A stretch of 64,000 nucleotides of DNA from Aliidiomarina maris (lineage in GTDB: Bacteria > Pseudomonadota > Gammaproteobacteria > Enterobacterales > Alteromonadaceae), in NCBI RefSeq assembly GCF_003987335.1, contig NZ_PIPK01000001.1, positions 460,294 through 524,293 on the forward strand. Direction: 5' to 3'. Made by a program: the position numbers and the translations under genes. Under the pieces are notes generated by a model. The model saw only the letters and a list, made by a program, of their open reading frames with translations. It was not told the origin of the DNA and did not search any database. Positions 1-9,760 of the stretch are shown here, in pieces. Within the stretch, counting starts at the first letter, position 1. Each line of letters begins with the position of its first letter.

Positions 1-67
1 TATTCGCTTGTTTAAAGTGCATCGGCGCACGGCACTGGCCGCCGCGCGCCTTTAAACTCAGCGTGCT

Positions 68-1294
68 CTAAGACTGCTCGCGCTGCCCTTTGTGCTGACG
101 CTGCCCTTTGTGCTCGCGCTGCCATGCCTCCAAACCTTCAGCCAAACGCTGAATGTCGGCAGCATTTGAATGCACTCCTAACGAGAAGCGTAAACATCCA
201 TTCGCAGTGAGTTTGTTGATTAATGGCTGGGCGCAATGGCGTCCGGCACGAGCGGACACCCCGTCCTGGTCTAAAAACACGGCTAGATCACGCGGGTGGA
301 TGTCTGGGTTATGCACACTTAATACAGGCACTACGCCGTCACTGTGCGGCAGGCATGTAAGCCATTCGAAGCGCTCAATGGTGTCTTTGAGCTGCCCAAA
401 CAGCGCACGTAAATACGCACTACTACCCTTTGCACGGCAACCTTGAATAAATTCAACCGCCGCCGCCAAGCCTGCAGCACCGACTAAATTCGGTGTCCCC
501 GCTTCGAAGCCCTGCACACCACGGTGAAATGTTGAATGGTCAGCATACACCATATCCACCATACCGCCGCCAACTTGGTACGGCGGCATTGTATCCAGCA
601 CGTCTGCACGCACGTACAAGGCGCCAATTCCCGTAGGGCCATAGAGTTTATGGCCTGAAAATGCGAGCGCATCACATTGTAATTGGCTCACATCCAGGTT
701 CAACTGTGCCGCACTTTGCGCCGCGTCGACCACACTCAAAACACCTTGCTGCCGCAGCTTAGCGCAAATCTCCGCCACTGGGTTAATCACCCCCATCACG
801 TTGGACGCATGGTTAAGCGCCACTAAGCGGGTGCGTGAATCCACATGGGCGAAAATATCCTCCACCTGACCGGCGGCATTCAAACCTGCGACTCTAAATT
901 CCGCACCAACTTGCTCGCATACGCGCTGCCATGGCAGCCAGTTGGCATGGTGTTCAGACAGCGTGACCACCACATTGTCACCGGCTTTTAAACGCGGCCG
1001 CAACAACGATTCCGCCAACACATTCATGCTTTCGGTGGTACCACGGGTGAAAATTAAGGTGTCGGCACTGGCGCCGATAAAGCCCGCAATCTGAGCACGC
1101 CAGCTTTCGAACAATGCCGTCGCATGTTGGCTTTGCTGATAGCTGCCGCGATGCACATTGGCGTGCAGTTCACGTTGGTACTCGAGCATGGTATCCAGCA
1201 CAGGGTCTGGTACTTGGCAGGACGCTGCGTTGTCAAAATACGCCCATTCGGGTCGTTTACGAAATACCGAAAACTGCTCACGCCATTGGCTCAT
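68..1294 (-). CDS. csdA: Class V aminotransferase, group II cysteine desulfurase (CsdA/SufS type)
   Basis: This is a PLP enzyme of about 408 residues that should mobilise sulfur from cysteine as an enzyme persulfide. The PLP lysine lies in SGHKLYGP (about residue 216), and the catalytic cysteine lies in RAGRHCAQPL (about 354), the short-loop form of the SufS/CsdA group. I chose the ATG at 1294 because a GTGGGGT ribosome site precedes it; an in-frame ATG 18 bases upstream has no such site. A possible promoter (TTCAAA, 16 bases, TATAAC) lies upstream at 1376-1403. The C terminus carries a repetitive hydrophilic tail. About 45 bases downstream an ATG at 22 opens a frame that leaves the window; by analogy with csdA-csdE it could be a SufE-like partner, but seven codons cannot show this. 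Assignment to CsdA rather than SufS is tentative. Confidence 0.8.
   Translation of the reverse strand: MSQWREQFSVFRKRPEWAYFDNAASCQVPDPVLDTMLEYQRELHANVHRGSYQQSQHATALFESWRAQIAGFIGASADTLIFTRGTTESMNVLAESLLRPRLKAGDNVVVTLSEHHANWLPWQRVCEQVGAEFRVAGLNAAGQVEDIFAHVDSRTRLVALNHASNVMGVINPVAEICAKLRQQGVLSVVDAAQSAAQLNLDVSQLQCDALAFSGHKLYGPTGIGALYVRADVLDTMPPYQVGGGMVDMVYADHSTFHRGVQGFEAGTPNLVGAAGLAAAVEFIQGCRAKGSSAYLRALFGQLKDTIERFEWLTCLPHSDGVVPVLSVHNPDIHPRDLAVFLDQDGVSARAGRHCAQPLINKLTANGCLRFSLGVHSNAADIQRLAEGLEAWQREHKGQRQHKGQREQS
81..123. repeat. 18-bp tandem repeat in csdA 3' end
   Basis: A 16-base unit beginning cgctgccctttg recurs with an 18-base period at 81 and 99, and a partial third copy starts at 117. In the encoded protein it duplicates the motif HKGQR at the extreme C terminus, beyond the conserved fold. 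It looks like a slippage-prone tail and probably has no catalytic role. Confidence 0.7.
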
Positions 1295-1375
1295 ATCTAC
1301 CCCACTGCACATCCGCTAACCATTTATTGACTATCATTGCATGTCTTGATTGCATGCTATAACAACACTTATTCC

Positions 1376-1403
1376 GTTATAACATATCTTATGCAAATTT
1401 GAA
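1376..1403 (-). promoter_or_regulatory. Candidate sigma-70 promoter for csdA
   Basis: On the minus strand, TTCAAA (1403-1398) and TATAAC (1381-1376) are separated by 16 bases. The pair lies about 80 bases before the chosen csdA start, in the gap after the upstream hydrolase gene. Matches are 4/6 and 5/6, so this is plausible but unproven. Confidence 0.4.
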
Positions 1404-1433
1404 CTGAAAAGTCAGGGGTTAAGCAGTACTTGG

Positions 1434-2246
1434 TTAGAGATCAGAGTAGTGGCGTAAGAACTCGATGATATGTGGGTTAACTGCAGTCGGGTCTGTCAAT
1501 GGTGCCATATGCCCGCCTTTGACAGCTGCACTCGTAGCCTTGGGTAAGGTGTGTACCAAATGCTCCGCCACAGTTCGACTCGATAATGGCGACTGTGTGC
1601 CGTGTAATATAAGCACCGGACAATCAACCACCGTGTAATCAGTCAACTGAGCGGGCTCGCCAATCAGTGCCGCAAAGTCTGCCTGTACTTTAGGTTGCTT
1701 AGCCACCATGGCTTTTTGCACACGCGCTGGCAAAGCTTCAAAGTAGCCCGGGTGATTCCAGTAATTGACGAATTCAGCCGCAGCTTGGGCAACGGGCAAG
1801 TCGTCCATTTTAGACGCGATAGCCAGAATTTCCTCACGGGCAGGGTCACCTTCAGGTAGCACATGGAAAGCAACAGGTTCGTACAAACAGACACTTGCAG
1901 GCGGGGTGCCTGCTTGCGCCATCAAGCGCGCCATACGTAAAGCGAGTGCACCACCATACGAATGACCAATTAAATGAATCGGCTGCGACTGCTCAGTTTG
2001 CACCGCTGACGGGTCGATTTGCACACCCTCAAGGAGCGGCAATAACGCCTCAATTTCGTCTGCTAAGCGAAAATCCGCAATAGCAGCTCCATTCGCGGCA
2101 AAGGTTTGCGCACCGTAACCAATTAAATCCGGTGCGTGAATAGTGACTGGCGCATCTGCTGCCTGCGCCAGCTCTGATAGTTGGGCAGTCAGCAGGCGCC
2201 ATTGGGCGCCGCTACTTTGCGAGCTATGAAAGCAGAAAATATGCAT
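1434..2246 (-). CDS. Alpha/beta hydrolase
   Basis: A 270-residue single-domain alpha/beta hydrolase. The nucleophile elbow GHSYGG is at about residues 94-99. An HGTQSP segment near 216 resembles the acid-bearing strand, and a late histidine in KGGHMAPL is at about 246. No signal peptide or membrane segment is seen, so it is probably cytoplasmic. Its start is 7 bases after the stop of the MAPEG gene, so adk, the MAPEG gene and this gene look like one transcription unit. Substrate cannot be inferred; the fold covers esterases, lipases, C-C hydrolases and dehalogenases. Confidence 0.8.
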   Translation of the reverse strand: MHIFCFHSSQSSGAQWRLLTAQLSELAQAADAPVTIHAPDLIGYGAQTFAANGAAIADFRLADEIEALLPLLEGVQIDPSAVQTEQSQPIHLIGHSYGGALALRMARLMAQAGTPPASVCLYEPVAFHVLPEGDPAREEILAIASKMDDLPVAQAAAEFVNYWNHPGYFEALPARVQKAMVAKQPKVQADFAALIGEPAQLTDYTVVDCPVLILHGTQSPLSSRTVAEHLVHTLPKATSAAVKGGHMAPLTDPTAVNPHIIEFLRHYSDL

Positions 2247-2252
2247 ACGTGG

Positions 2253-3298
<1,046 letters not shown>

Positions 3299-3365
3299 TC
3301 AATGACTTTATAGTTGTAGTAGGAAAGGTTAACTGTAACAAACTTTACCTCTCAGGCCGAAAAGA

Positions 3366-3392
3366 TACAAGGCTCGCATTGCGAGCCTTGTA
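3366..3392 (-). terminator. Terminator after htpG
   Basis: TACAAGGCTCGCA and its exact complement form a 13-bp arm with almost no spacer (a 3-5 base loop once end pairs open). In the minus-strand transcript it is followed by TATCTTTTC. It lies 18 bases past the htpG stop, so adk probably needs its own promoter or read-through. Confidence 0.75.
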
Positions 3393-3410
3393 CCATAGTC
3401 GTAGATAAAG

Positions 3411-5336
3411 TTAGCGGTTGGTTAAATCCAGCATCATCTGGTTTAACTTGCGCACGTAGCTGCCTGGGTCTTTCAGGCTGCCACGCTCCGCCAAAGTAGC
3501 CTGCTGGAGCAACAATTCAGCCCAGTCGGCGAAACGCTGCTCGTCCTGCTCTTCGGCAATGCGCTGGACCAAGGCATGCTCAGGATTCAGCTCAAAAATG
3601 TACTTGGTTTCAGGTACTTTTTGGCCCGCCGCTTCCATCAGCTTCGCCATCTGCGTGCTCATATCGTTCTCATCGGTCACAATACACGCTGGCGAATCGG
3701 TTAAACGATGGGTTACACGAACGCTCTTGACCTGCTCACCAAGGGCCTTGGTGAAGCGCTCGACAGTCCCTTCAAATGCCTTCTCGGTTTCCTCATGGGC
3801 TTTCTTAGATGCTTCGTCGTCCATGTCACCTAAGTCTAAATCACCACGCGTGACCGACTGGAATGATTTCTCGTTGTAGTCATGCAAGTGGCTCATCAGC
3901 CATTCGTCAATGCGGTCTGACAACAACAAGACTTCAATCCCTTTCTTGCGGAAAATTTCCAGCGCCGGGTTATTCTTCGCCGCAGCATAGCTGTCCGCAA
4001 CAATGTAGTAAATCTTGTCTTGGTTGTCGGCCATGCGCGCAATGTAGTCATCCAGGGATACACGTTGCTCAGCACTGTCGCCATGGCTAGACGCAAAGCG
4101 CAATAACGAGGCGATTTTCTCAACGTTGCCTTGGTCTTCTGCAGGGCCTTCTTTCAGCACCTGGCCAAAGTTATCCCAAAACTGCGCATATTCCTCAGGC
4201 TCATTTTTAGCTAACTTAGACAACATGCTCAGCACCTTTTTCGTGCTTGCAGAGCGCATCGAACGGCTAATACGGTTATCTTGCAAAATCTCACGCGACA
4301 CGTTCAACGGCAAATCGTTGGAATCAATCAGACCTTTAACAAAGCGCAGGTAAGTCGGCATAAATTGCTCGGCATCGTCCATAATGAACACACGCTGCAC
4401 GTATAACTTAATGCCTTTTTGGCTATCGCGGTTCCAAAGGTCCCAAGGCGCGCGCTTCGGCACATACAATAAGCTGGTGTACTCGTGCTTACCTTCAACC
4501 TTGTTATGGCTCCACAACAGCGGCTCATCAAAATCATGCGCTACTGTTTTGTAAAATTCCTTATACTCGTCGTCGCTAATCTCGCTCTTATCGCGTGTCC
4601 ATAGCGCCTGACCTGAGTTAATGGTTTCCCACTCGCCTGGGGTTGCAGGTACAGTTTCACCATCTGGGCCTTCACTTTCAGGCGTCGGCTCTTTGTACAT
4701 TTGCACCGGAATACTTAGGTGATCTGAATAGGTGTTGATAATCTGGCGCAGCTTCCATTCGTCAGCGAATTCTTTCGCTTCGTCTTTGAGGTGCAAAATA
4801 ATATCCGTACCGCGTGCAGTTTTTTCAATATCTGCCACAGTAAATTCGCCGTCACCCGCGGATTTCCACTCAACGCCATGGGCTTTGTCTGCTCCAGCAG
4901 CACGGGTGCGCACGGTCACATTATCAGCAACAATAAATGCAGAGTAAAAGCCTACCCCGAACTGACCAATTAAGCGGGAATCTTTGGATTGATCACCAGA
5001 TAACTGGCTAATAAATTCTTTCGTGCCTGATTTCGCGATGGTGCCTAAGTTAGTCATCACTTCGTCGCGCGTCATACCAATACCGTTATCGCTAATGGTA
5101 ATCGTATTGGCATCTTTGTTGACACTGACACGCACATGCAAGTCCGCGTCTGTTTCCAGTAGCGCATCGTTTTCTAAGGCTTTAAAACGCAGCTTATCAG
5201 CAGCGTCAGAGGCGTTAGATACTAACTCGCGTAAGAAAATTTCCTTATTGGAATACAAAGAATGGATCATCAGCTGAAGCAATTGCTTCACTTCGGTTTG
5301 AAAGCCATGCTTTTCAGCCTGGGTGGTGTCAGACAT
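3411..5336 (-). CDS. htpG: Hsp90 chaperone HtpG
   Basis: 641 residues, full length for bacterial Hsp90. The GHKL ATPase domain occupies about 1-220, with [14 protein letters not shown] holding the ATP/magnesium Asn, DNGIGM near 82 and [11 protein letters not shown] near 120. The middle domain carries the catalytic arginine region ([11 protein letters not shown], about 340), and the C-terminal dimerisation domain follows. It acts in the cytosol as an ATP-driven homodimeric chaperone. The gene is preceded by a strikingly good heat-shock promoter and followed by a terminator, so it can be a stand-alone heat-induced unit between recR and adk. Confidence 0.98.
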   Translation of the reverse strand: MSDTTQAEKHGFQTEVKQLLQLMIHSLYSNKEIFLRELVSNASDAADKLRFKALENDALLETDADLHVRVSVNKDANTITISDNGIGMTRDEVMTNLGTIAKSGTKEFISQLSGDQSKDSRLIGQFGVGFYSAFIVADNVTVRTRAAGADKAHGVEWKSAGDGEFTVADIEKTARGTDIILHLKDEAKEFADEWKLRQIINTYSDHLSIPVQMYKEPTPESEGPDGETVPATPGEWETINSGQALWTRDKSEISDDEYKEFYKTVAHDFDEPLLWSHNKVEGKHEYTSLLYVPKRAPWDLWNRDSQKGIKLYVQRVFIMDDAEQFMPTYLRFVKGLIDSNDLPLNVSREILQDNRISRSMRSASTKKVLSMLSKLAKNEPEEYAQFWDNFGQVLKEGPAEDQGNVEKIASLLRFASSHGDSAEQRVSLDDYIARMADNQDKIYYIVADSYAAAKNNPALEIFRKKGIEVLLLSDRIDEWLMSHLHDYNEKSFQSVTRGDLDLGDMDDEASKKAHEETEKAFEGTVERFTKALGEQVKSVRVTHRLTDSPACIVTDENDMSTQMAKLMEAAGQKVPETKYIFELNPEHALVQRIAEEQDEQRFADWAELLLQQATLAERGSLKDPGSYVRKLNQMMLDLTNR

Positions 5337-5387
5337 TGGTATTCTCCCAATCCTTATCAGTTAAAACGCAAAATAAGTCACTCTCTG

Positions 5388-5417
5388 ATACATGGGGACT
5401 GAGGTGACGAATTCAAG
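5388..5417 (-). promoter_or_regulatory. Sigma-32 heat-shock promoter of htpG
   Basis: On the minus strand, CTTGAA (5417-5412) is followed after 14 bases by CCCCATGTAT (5397-5388). Both elements and the spacing match the E. coli sigma-32 consensus (CTTGAA, 13-15 bases, CCCCAT-TA). The inferred start site is near 5380, about 45 bases before the htpG ATG. The agreement is seen directly; use by RpoH is inferred. Confidence 0.88.
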
Positions 5418-5442
5418 ACAAAAATTGGGATTAAATGCAGGG

Positions 5443-6042
5443 TTAGAAGCTTTTGCGCCCATTAAAGGCGTGACTTAAGGTGGTGTGGTCGACGTATTCT
5501 AGTTCACCACCAACTGGCACACCGTGAGCAATGCGTGACGCATTGACACCATGCTTGCGCGCCAGGTCGCCAATGTAGTGCGCCGTGGCATCGCCTTCAA
5601 CCGTTGGGTTGGTGGCGAGGATCACTTCATTAATCTCGCCTGCGCCAAAGCGTGCTTCAAGTAAATCTAAGCCAATCTCACGCGGGCCAATGCCATCTAG
5701 GGGCGATAAGTGGCCGAGCAGAACAAAGTACTGGCCATTAAATTGTGAGGTTTGTTCAACCGCAATGACATCTGCGGGTGACTCGACGATACACAACAGC
5801 CCGCTTGCGGCGCGTGAGTCGTCGCTGCAAATATGACAACGTGTCCCTTCGGTCAGAGTTCGACAGGTATCGCAGCGGCCGACAACGGCCACTGCGTGGG
5901 CCAATGCTTCTGCTAACCCAGTCGCACCGTCACGTTGGCGCTCCAGCAATTGAAATGCCATACGCTGTGCCGACTTCTGACCAACACCGGGCAATATTTT
6001 CAATGCGCGAATCAAACTCGCGATGGCCGGACTGAATTGCAT
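5443..6042 (-). CDS. recR: Recombination mediator RecR
   Basis: 199 residues, standard length. An N-terminal helix-hairpin-helix ([14 protein letters not shown], about 18-31) is followed by a C4 zinc finger (CDTC...CHIC, about 57-72) and a Toprim domain ([15 protein letters not shown]). RecR works with RecF and RecO to load RecA on gapped DNA. It sits in the conserved dnaX-ybaB-recR order, 52 bases after ybaB, so the three are probably co-transcribed. Confidence 0.97.
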   Translation of the reverse strand: MQFSPAIASLIRALKILPGVGQKSAQRMAFQLLERQRDGATGLAEALAHAVAVVGRCDTCRTLTEGTRCHICSDDSRAASGLLCIVESPADVIAVEQTSQFNGQYFVLLGHLSPLDGIGPREIGLDLLEARFGAGEINEVILATNPTVEGDATAHYIGDLARKHGVNASRIAHGVPVGGELEYVDHTTLSHAFNGRKSF

Positions 6043-6094
6043 ACTTTGACTACCTTATTCACATCGCTATCAAACTAGTCTGCTGACGCAGCGT

Positions 6095-6427
6095 TTAGAA
6101 AGGTAGTTTCATACCTGGTGGTAAGCCCATACCGCCAGCTAAGCCAGCCATATGCTCTTTATTGGCTTCTTCAACGCGACGTACGGCGTCATTCGTGGCC
6201 GCTGCAATTAAGTCTTCCAGCATTTCCTGCTCTTCTGCGTCGCCGAGTAAGCTTGGGTCGATAGCCACGCGCTTAACATTGTGGTTGCCATACATGGTGA
6301 CTTTCACCATACCTGCACCGGCTTCACCGACGACTTCCATTCTTGCCAGCTCTTCTTGCATCTTCTGCATTTTTTCCTGCATCTGCTGAGCTTGCTTCAT
6401 CATGTTGCCCATACCGCCTTTAAACAT
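6095..6427 (-). CDS. ybaB: YbaB/EbfC nucleoid-associated protein
   Basis: 110 residues. The N-terminal coiled-coil helix rich in Met, Gln and Lys ([19 protein letters not shown]) and the following core [20 protein letters not shown] identify the YbaB/EbfC family, a small dimeric DNA-binding protein. It lies between dnaX and recR as in most gammaproteobacteria. The C terminus is the usual Gly/Met-rich flexible tail. Confidence 0.95.
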   Translation of the reverse strand: MFKGGMGNMMKQAQQMQEKMQKMQEELARMEVVGEAGAGMVKVTMYGNHNVKRVAIDPSLLGDAEEQEMLEDLIAAATNDAVRRVEEANKEHMAGLAGGMGLPPGMKLPF

Positions 6428-6529
6428 GCGTAATCTCTCTCTTTAAATAAGTGAATGCTTTCAATGATGTTCAAATTGAAGATAATTATACAGCCCGAGG
6501 CCAACTTTGACCATGCTCAAGGTCGCAGC

Positions 6530-8599
6530 CTAATTGATTTTCACACTCGACTCGTCAAGGGTGGCATCAAAACGCTGCACTAAATGTTGAATCACCGGAT
6601 GCGTTTTGACCCGTTGCATCGCATGCTCTGCACGATAGTGATCAATCGCTTGCTGAATCATATACGGCGTGTGCTGCACCTCAGCGAAACTAATCTCCAA
6701 AGCCGCGTCACCAATCAACTGGCGCACTAACGCTTCAATACTTTGCAAAGCTTGCGGGGTACACATTACCTGCTGGCCTTGGTCTATCACCAACTGATAC
6801 CCCTCGCCTTCGCGGCGCATACGTGAATTCAATAACACCTGACGCAGACGCCCGCTGGCTTGCATGTTATCGATAGAAGCGCTCCAACTATCGACTTCAG
6901 CTGCACTGCGGGTGTCAGGTGTTAGGGGTGCTTTTTTTTTTGCTAGCAAGGCCTCTCGGGTCGCTAAAATACGCTCTAAATCGGTACTGGCTGCCGGCGG
7001 CGTCTGCTGCTGCGACGCTGGCTGCGGCTGAGACCGTTGTGGCAGGGGTTCTGGTTGCGCGCGTTCCGGCTGAGCCAGTTCCTGTGCATGCGCTTGTGGC
7101 ATCTGACTTGCTGCCTGTTGCATAATCGAATCTTGCTCTTGGGCAAGCGCCTGCATATCTTCAGGACTGATATAATCATCGTCCTCGTCGTACTCCGGGT
7201 AGAAGTCAACGTTCGGTTCAGGTTTTGTCTGCGGTTGGCTTTGAGCTTGGGTTGCCACTTCGGGCTCGGTGCTTGAAGCTTGTTGTTGTTGCTGCGGCTG
7301 CTCGGGCTGCTGCACTGCTTCTTCAACTAATTTGGCAGGCTCGACCTTGTCTGTGCTTTCAGCTTGCGCAGGCGCCTCAGGCTTAGAATGAACAGCTTGC
7401 GATGGCGCTGTCTCGGCTTGATTGCTTGGCTGCGCAGGATTCGCTTGCTCTACATCAACACGGGCTTGGGCGTCTTCCAACGCACTGGTAACCTGATCCT
7501 GCGGTTGAAACGCCAGCATCCGCAACAACGTCATCTCAACTGCCGTGTAGGCATCAATGCCGTGAGGCAATTCACGACGCCCTTCCAGCACCATGCGATA
7601 GAGCACTTGCACATACTCAGGCATGATTTGCACGGCTAACGACTGCAATTGCGGCATATCTTTAAAAATATCCGTATCCGCAAAGGCTTCGCTGACTTGT
7701 AACAATGCGATTTGGTGCAGCGCATTTTGTAGTTCCGGCAGCACCACGCTAATGTCCGACACTTTGTCCTGCATGTCGCGCAACGCCTGCAACGTACCAG
7801 CAGCGTCCGCATTCACAATCAATTGCAGCAGCCCCAGCACTTGGCGGCCTTCAATATGACCCAGCATATCGCGCACTGAATCCAGGCCTACCTGCTGATT
7901 ACCTTGAGCAATGGCTTGGTCAGTTAAGCTTAAGGCGTCGCGCATACTGCCGCGCGCCGCACGCGCCAGCAATGTCAGCGCCGCAGGTTCAAACGGCAGA
8001 CTTTCAGCGCTTAAAATATGGGCCAGTTGCTGACTAATTTCTTCGCGCGTTAACGCACGTAAATGAAACTGCAAACAACGCGACAACACGGTAACGGGTA
8101 ATTTTTCAGGATCAGTCGTCGCGAGTAAGAATTTGACGTGTTCTGGGGGCTCTTCAAGGGTCTTTAACAGCGCGTTGAATGAATGACGTGACAGCATGTG
8201 AACTTCGTCAATCAGGTAAACTTTATAGCGACCACGGGTCGGACGATACTGTACGTTGTCCAGCAGTTCGCGGGTGTCCTCAACCTTGGTACGTGATGCC
8301 GCATCAATTTCCAGCAAGTCGACATAGCGCCCTTGGTCAATTTCCAAGCACGTGTCGCATTGCCCGCAAGGCGTCGCGCTGATACCTTGCTCGCAATTCA
8401 GGCTTTTGGCCAAGATTCGCGCAATCGTGGTTTTTCCCACGCCGCGCGTTCCGGTTAACAGATAGGCATGATGCAAACGCTGATGGGTTAAGGCATTGGA
8501 CAGAGCCTGCAACACATGCTGCTGACCCACCACTTGAGCAAACGTCTGAGGTCGCCACTTACGCGCTAATACCTGATATTCACCCGTGCTTGTTGCCAT
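6530..8599 (-). CDS. dnaX: DNA polymerase III tau subunit (and probable gamma by frameshifting)
   Basis: 689 residues from the ATG at 8599, which has GAGGA 5 bases upstream; a TTG four codons earlier lies inside that site and is rejected. The clamp-loader ATPase comes first: Walker A GTRGVGKTT (about 44-52), a zinc module with cysteines (CEQG...CGQCDTC), and DEVHML (about 126). A long Gln/Pro/Glu-rich linker (about 385-550) leads to a tau C-terminal domain that should bind DnaB and the polymerase core. At 6932-6941 the coding strand carries ten consecutive A residues (reading Lys-Lys-Lys). A -1 slip there reaches a TGA at 6917-6915 after five codons, giving a gamma-like protein of about 561 residues. 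Confidence 0.96.
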   Translation of the reverse strand: MATSTGEYQVLARKWRPQTFAQVVGQQHVLQALSNALTHQRLHHAYLLTGTRGVGKTTIARILAKSLNCEQGISATPCGQCDTCLEIDQGRYVDLLEIDAASRTKVEDTRELLDNVQYRPTRGRYKVYLIDEVHMLSRHSFNALLKTLEEPPEHVKFLLATTDPEKLPVTVLSRCLQFHLRALTREEISQQLAHILSAESLPFEPAALTLLARAARGSMRDALSLTDQAIAQGNQQVGLDSVRDMLGHIEGRQVLGLLQLIVNADAAGTLQALRDMQDKVSDISVVLPELQNALHQIALLQVSEAFADTDIFKDMPQLQSLAVQIMPEYVQVLYRMVLEGRRELPHGIDAYTAVEMTLLRMLAFQPQDQVTSALEDAQARVDVEQANPAQPSNQAETAPSQAVHSKPEAPAQAESTDKVEPAKLVEEAVQQPEQPQQQQQASSTEPEVATQAQSQPQTKPEPNVDFYPEYDEDDDYISPEDMQALAQEQDSIMQQAASQMPQAHAQELAQPERAQPEPLPQRSQPQPASQQQTPPAASTDLERILATREALLAKKKAPLTPDTRSAAEVDSWSASIDNMQASGRLRQVLLNSRMRREGEGYQLVIDQGQQVMCTPQALQSIEALVRQLIGDAALEISFAEVQHTPYMIQQAIDHYRAEHAMQRVKTHPVIQHLVQRFDATLDESSVKIN
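6915..6961 (-). promoter_or_regulatory. Slippery A10 frameshift/slippage site in dnaX
   Basis: The coding strand reads GAGAGG, ten bases, then A x10 (6941-6932). A -1 shift gives AGC ACC CCT AAC ACC TGA, terminating gamma. The purine-rich GAGAGG about 10 bases upstream is placed like the stimulatory Shine-Dalgarno-like element of E. coli dnaX. Whether slippage occurs in transcription or translation cannot be read from sequence. No strong downstream stem-loop is evident. Confidence 0.75.
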
Positions 8600-8669
8600 G
8601 CGATTCCTCAAACCCTATAAAAATAATACCGACCAATATGGCGTCAACTAACCTAGGCCAATGACAGAC

Positions 8670-9212
8670 TTAATCGTACGCGCAAATGGCATAGCATGGA
8701 ACACCTGATTGTTCGATTCTTTCACGCCCGGGTAAACTTTTCAGTTCGATTAAAAATGCCGCTTCAACCACGGTCGCACCACTATGAGCCACTAAATCGG
8801 CTGCTGCACGCATGGTACCGCCGGTCGCCAGTAAATCATCAATCAATAGCACGCGATCATTGCGATTCAACGCATCTTGATGCAGCTCCAGGGTGTCGTT
8901 GCCATACTCTAAACTATAAGACTGCGAATGCACCGCCCGCGGTAATTTGCCTTTTTTGCGCACTAAAGTCATGCCGCAACCTAAGCGATCGGCCAAGGCC
9001 GCCGCGAATATAAACCCGCGTGCTTCAATACCCGCAATTTGGGTCAGCCCTTGGTCTTGATAGCGCTCGGTCATCACATCCAAAATCAAGCGTAACGCTT
9101 TGGCGTCGGCCAAGGTACTGGTGATATCGCGAAATACAATCCCCGGTTTCGGGTAATCTTGAATGCTGGTAACGGTGGAACGAATATAGGCAAGTTGCTG
9201 TTCAACAGACAT
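8670..9212 (-). CDS. apt: Adenine phosphoribosyltransferase
   Basis: 180 residues from the ATG at 9212, with AAGG six bases upstream. Starting there also gives MSVEQQLAYI, which matches the known Apt N terminus better than the longer GTG frame from 9230. The PRPP-binding motif VLLIDDLLATGGT is at about 122-134 and the substrate region GIEARGFIF at about 60-68. It converts adenine and PRPP to AMP in purine salvage. It lies just upstream of dnaX (58 bases before the TTG alternative), as in E. coli. Confidence 0.96.
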   Translation of the reverse strand: MSVEQQLAYIRSTVTSIQDYPKPGIVFRDITSTLADAKALRLILDVMTERYQDQGLTQIAGIEARGFIFAAALADRLGCGMTLVRKKGKLPRAVHSQSYSLEYGNDTLELHQDALNRNDRVLLIDDLLATGGTMRAAADLVAHSGATVVEAAFLIELKSLPGRERIEQSGVPCYAICAYD

Positions 9213-9243
9213 AGCACACCTTGGAATCACAGGGAGGGTTGCA

Positions 9244-9266
9244 CGGGCGTGCTATCAGCACACCCG
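9244..9266 (-). terminator. Hairpin between response-regulator gene and apt
   Basis: CGGGTGTGC and GCACGCCCG pair over 9 positions (one G-U in the minus-strand RNA) around a five-base loop, 11 bases past the response-regulator stop. There is no T-run after it, so it may be an mRNA-stabilising stem or a weak, factor-dependent terminator. Confidence 0.35.
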
Positions 9267-9276
9267 CAGCACGAAT

Positions 9277-9654
9277 CTAAGCAACGTGGCGTGGTGCCAA
9301 ACGCTGAATTTCAGTTAACAGCATGTGCTGTTCAACGGGCTTCGCCAACACAGCATCCGCCCCTAATTTGACCGCTTTATCCGCAATTTGACGCGGATCA
9401 TCGGTAGTCATGAACAATAGTGGTGTTTGTTCGTAGCCTTTTACATCGCGTAAATTTTTCAGCAATGTCAGGCCATCCATCAACGGCATTTTATGGTCGA
9501 TTAACACCACGTCATACAATGATTTTTTAGCTTGGTTTAACCCACCTAAGCCGTCTTTGGCACGGGTCACCTCGAAAGGCGTTTCGGCTAGGATAGAAAG
9601 AATCTGCTGTGCAGTGCGGTCTTTGTCTTCGACCAACAGAAGTTGAAGGGTCAT
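9277..9654 (-). CDS. Single-domain response regulator (CheY-like receiver)
   Basis: 125 residues consisting only of a receiver domain. Acidic pocket residues are in LLVEDKD (about 6-11), the phospho-acceptor Asp is in VVLIDHKMP (about 53), the switch Thr in LFMTTDD (about 83) and the invariant Lys in VLAKPVE (about 106). No output domain is present, so it should act by protein-protein contact, as CheY does. No histidine kinase is adjacent. It is transcribed toward apt but separated by a hairpin, so co-regulation is uncertain. Confidence 0.9.
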   Translation of the reverse strand: MTLQLLLVEDKDRTAQQILSILAETPFEVTRAKDGLGGLNQAKKSLYDVVLIDHKMPLMDGLTLLKNLRDVKGYEQTPLLFMTTDDPRQIADKAVKLGADAVLAKPVEQHMLLTEIQRLAPRHVA

Positions 9655-9760
9655 GCATAACCTCAGTCTAAAAATTCGACGCAGATCTTACAAGATCAGA
9701 GCAGCACATGAAAGACAAATTCAGCTTGTACGATCAGCTTTCTCAGCCTAAGCAGGAACC

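Noticed and set aside
7037..7276. Plus-strand ORFs within dnaX
   Set aside because: They are antisense shadows of the Gln/Pro-rich linker of DnaX; repeat-like codons create long open frames by chance.
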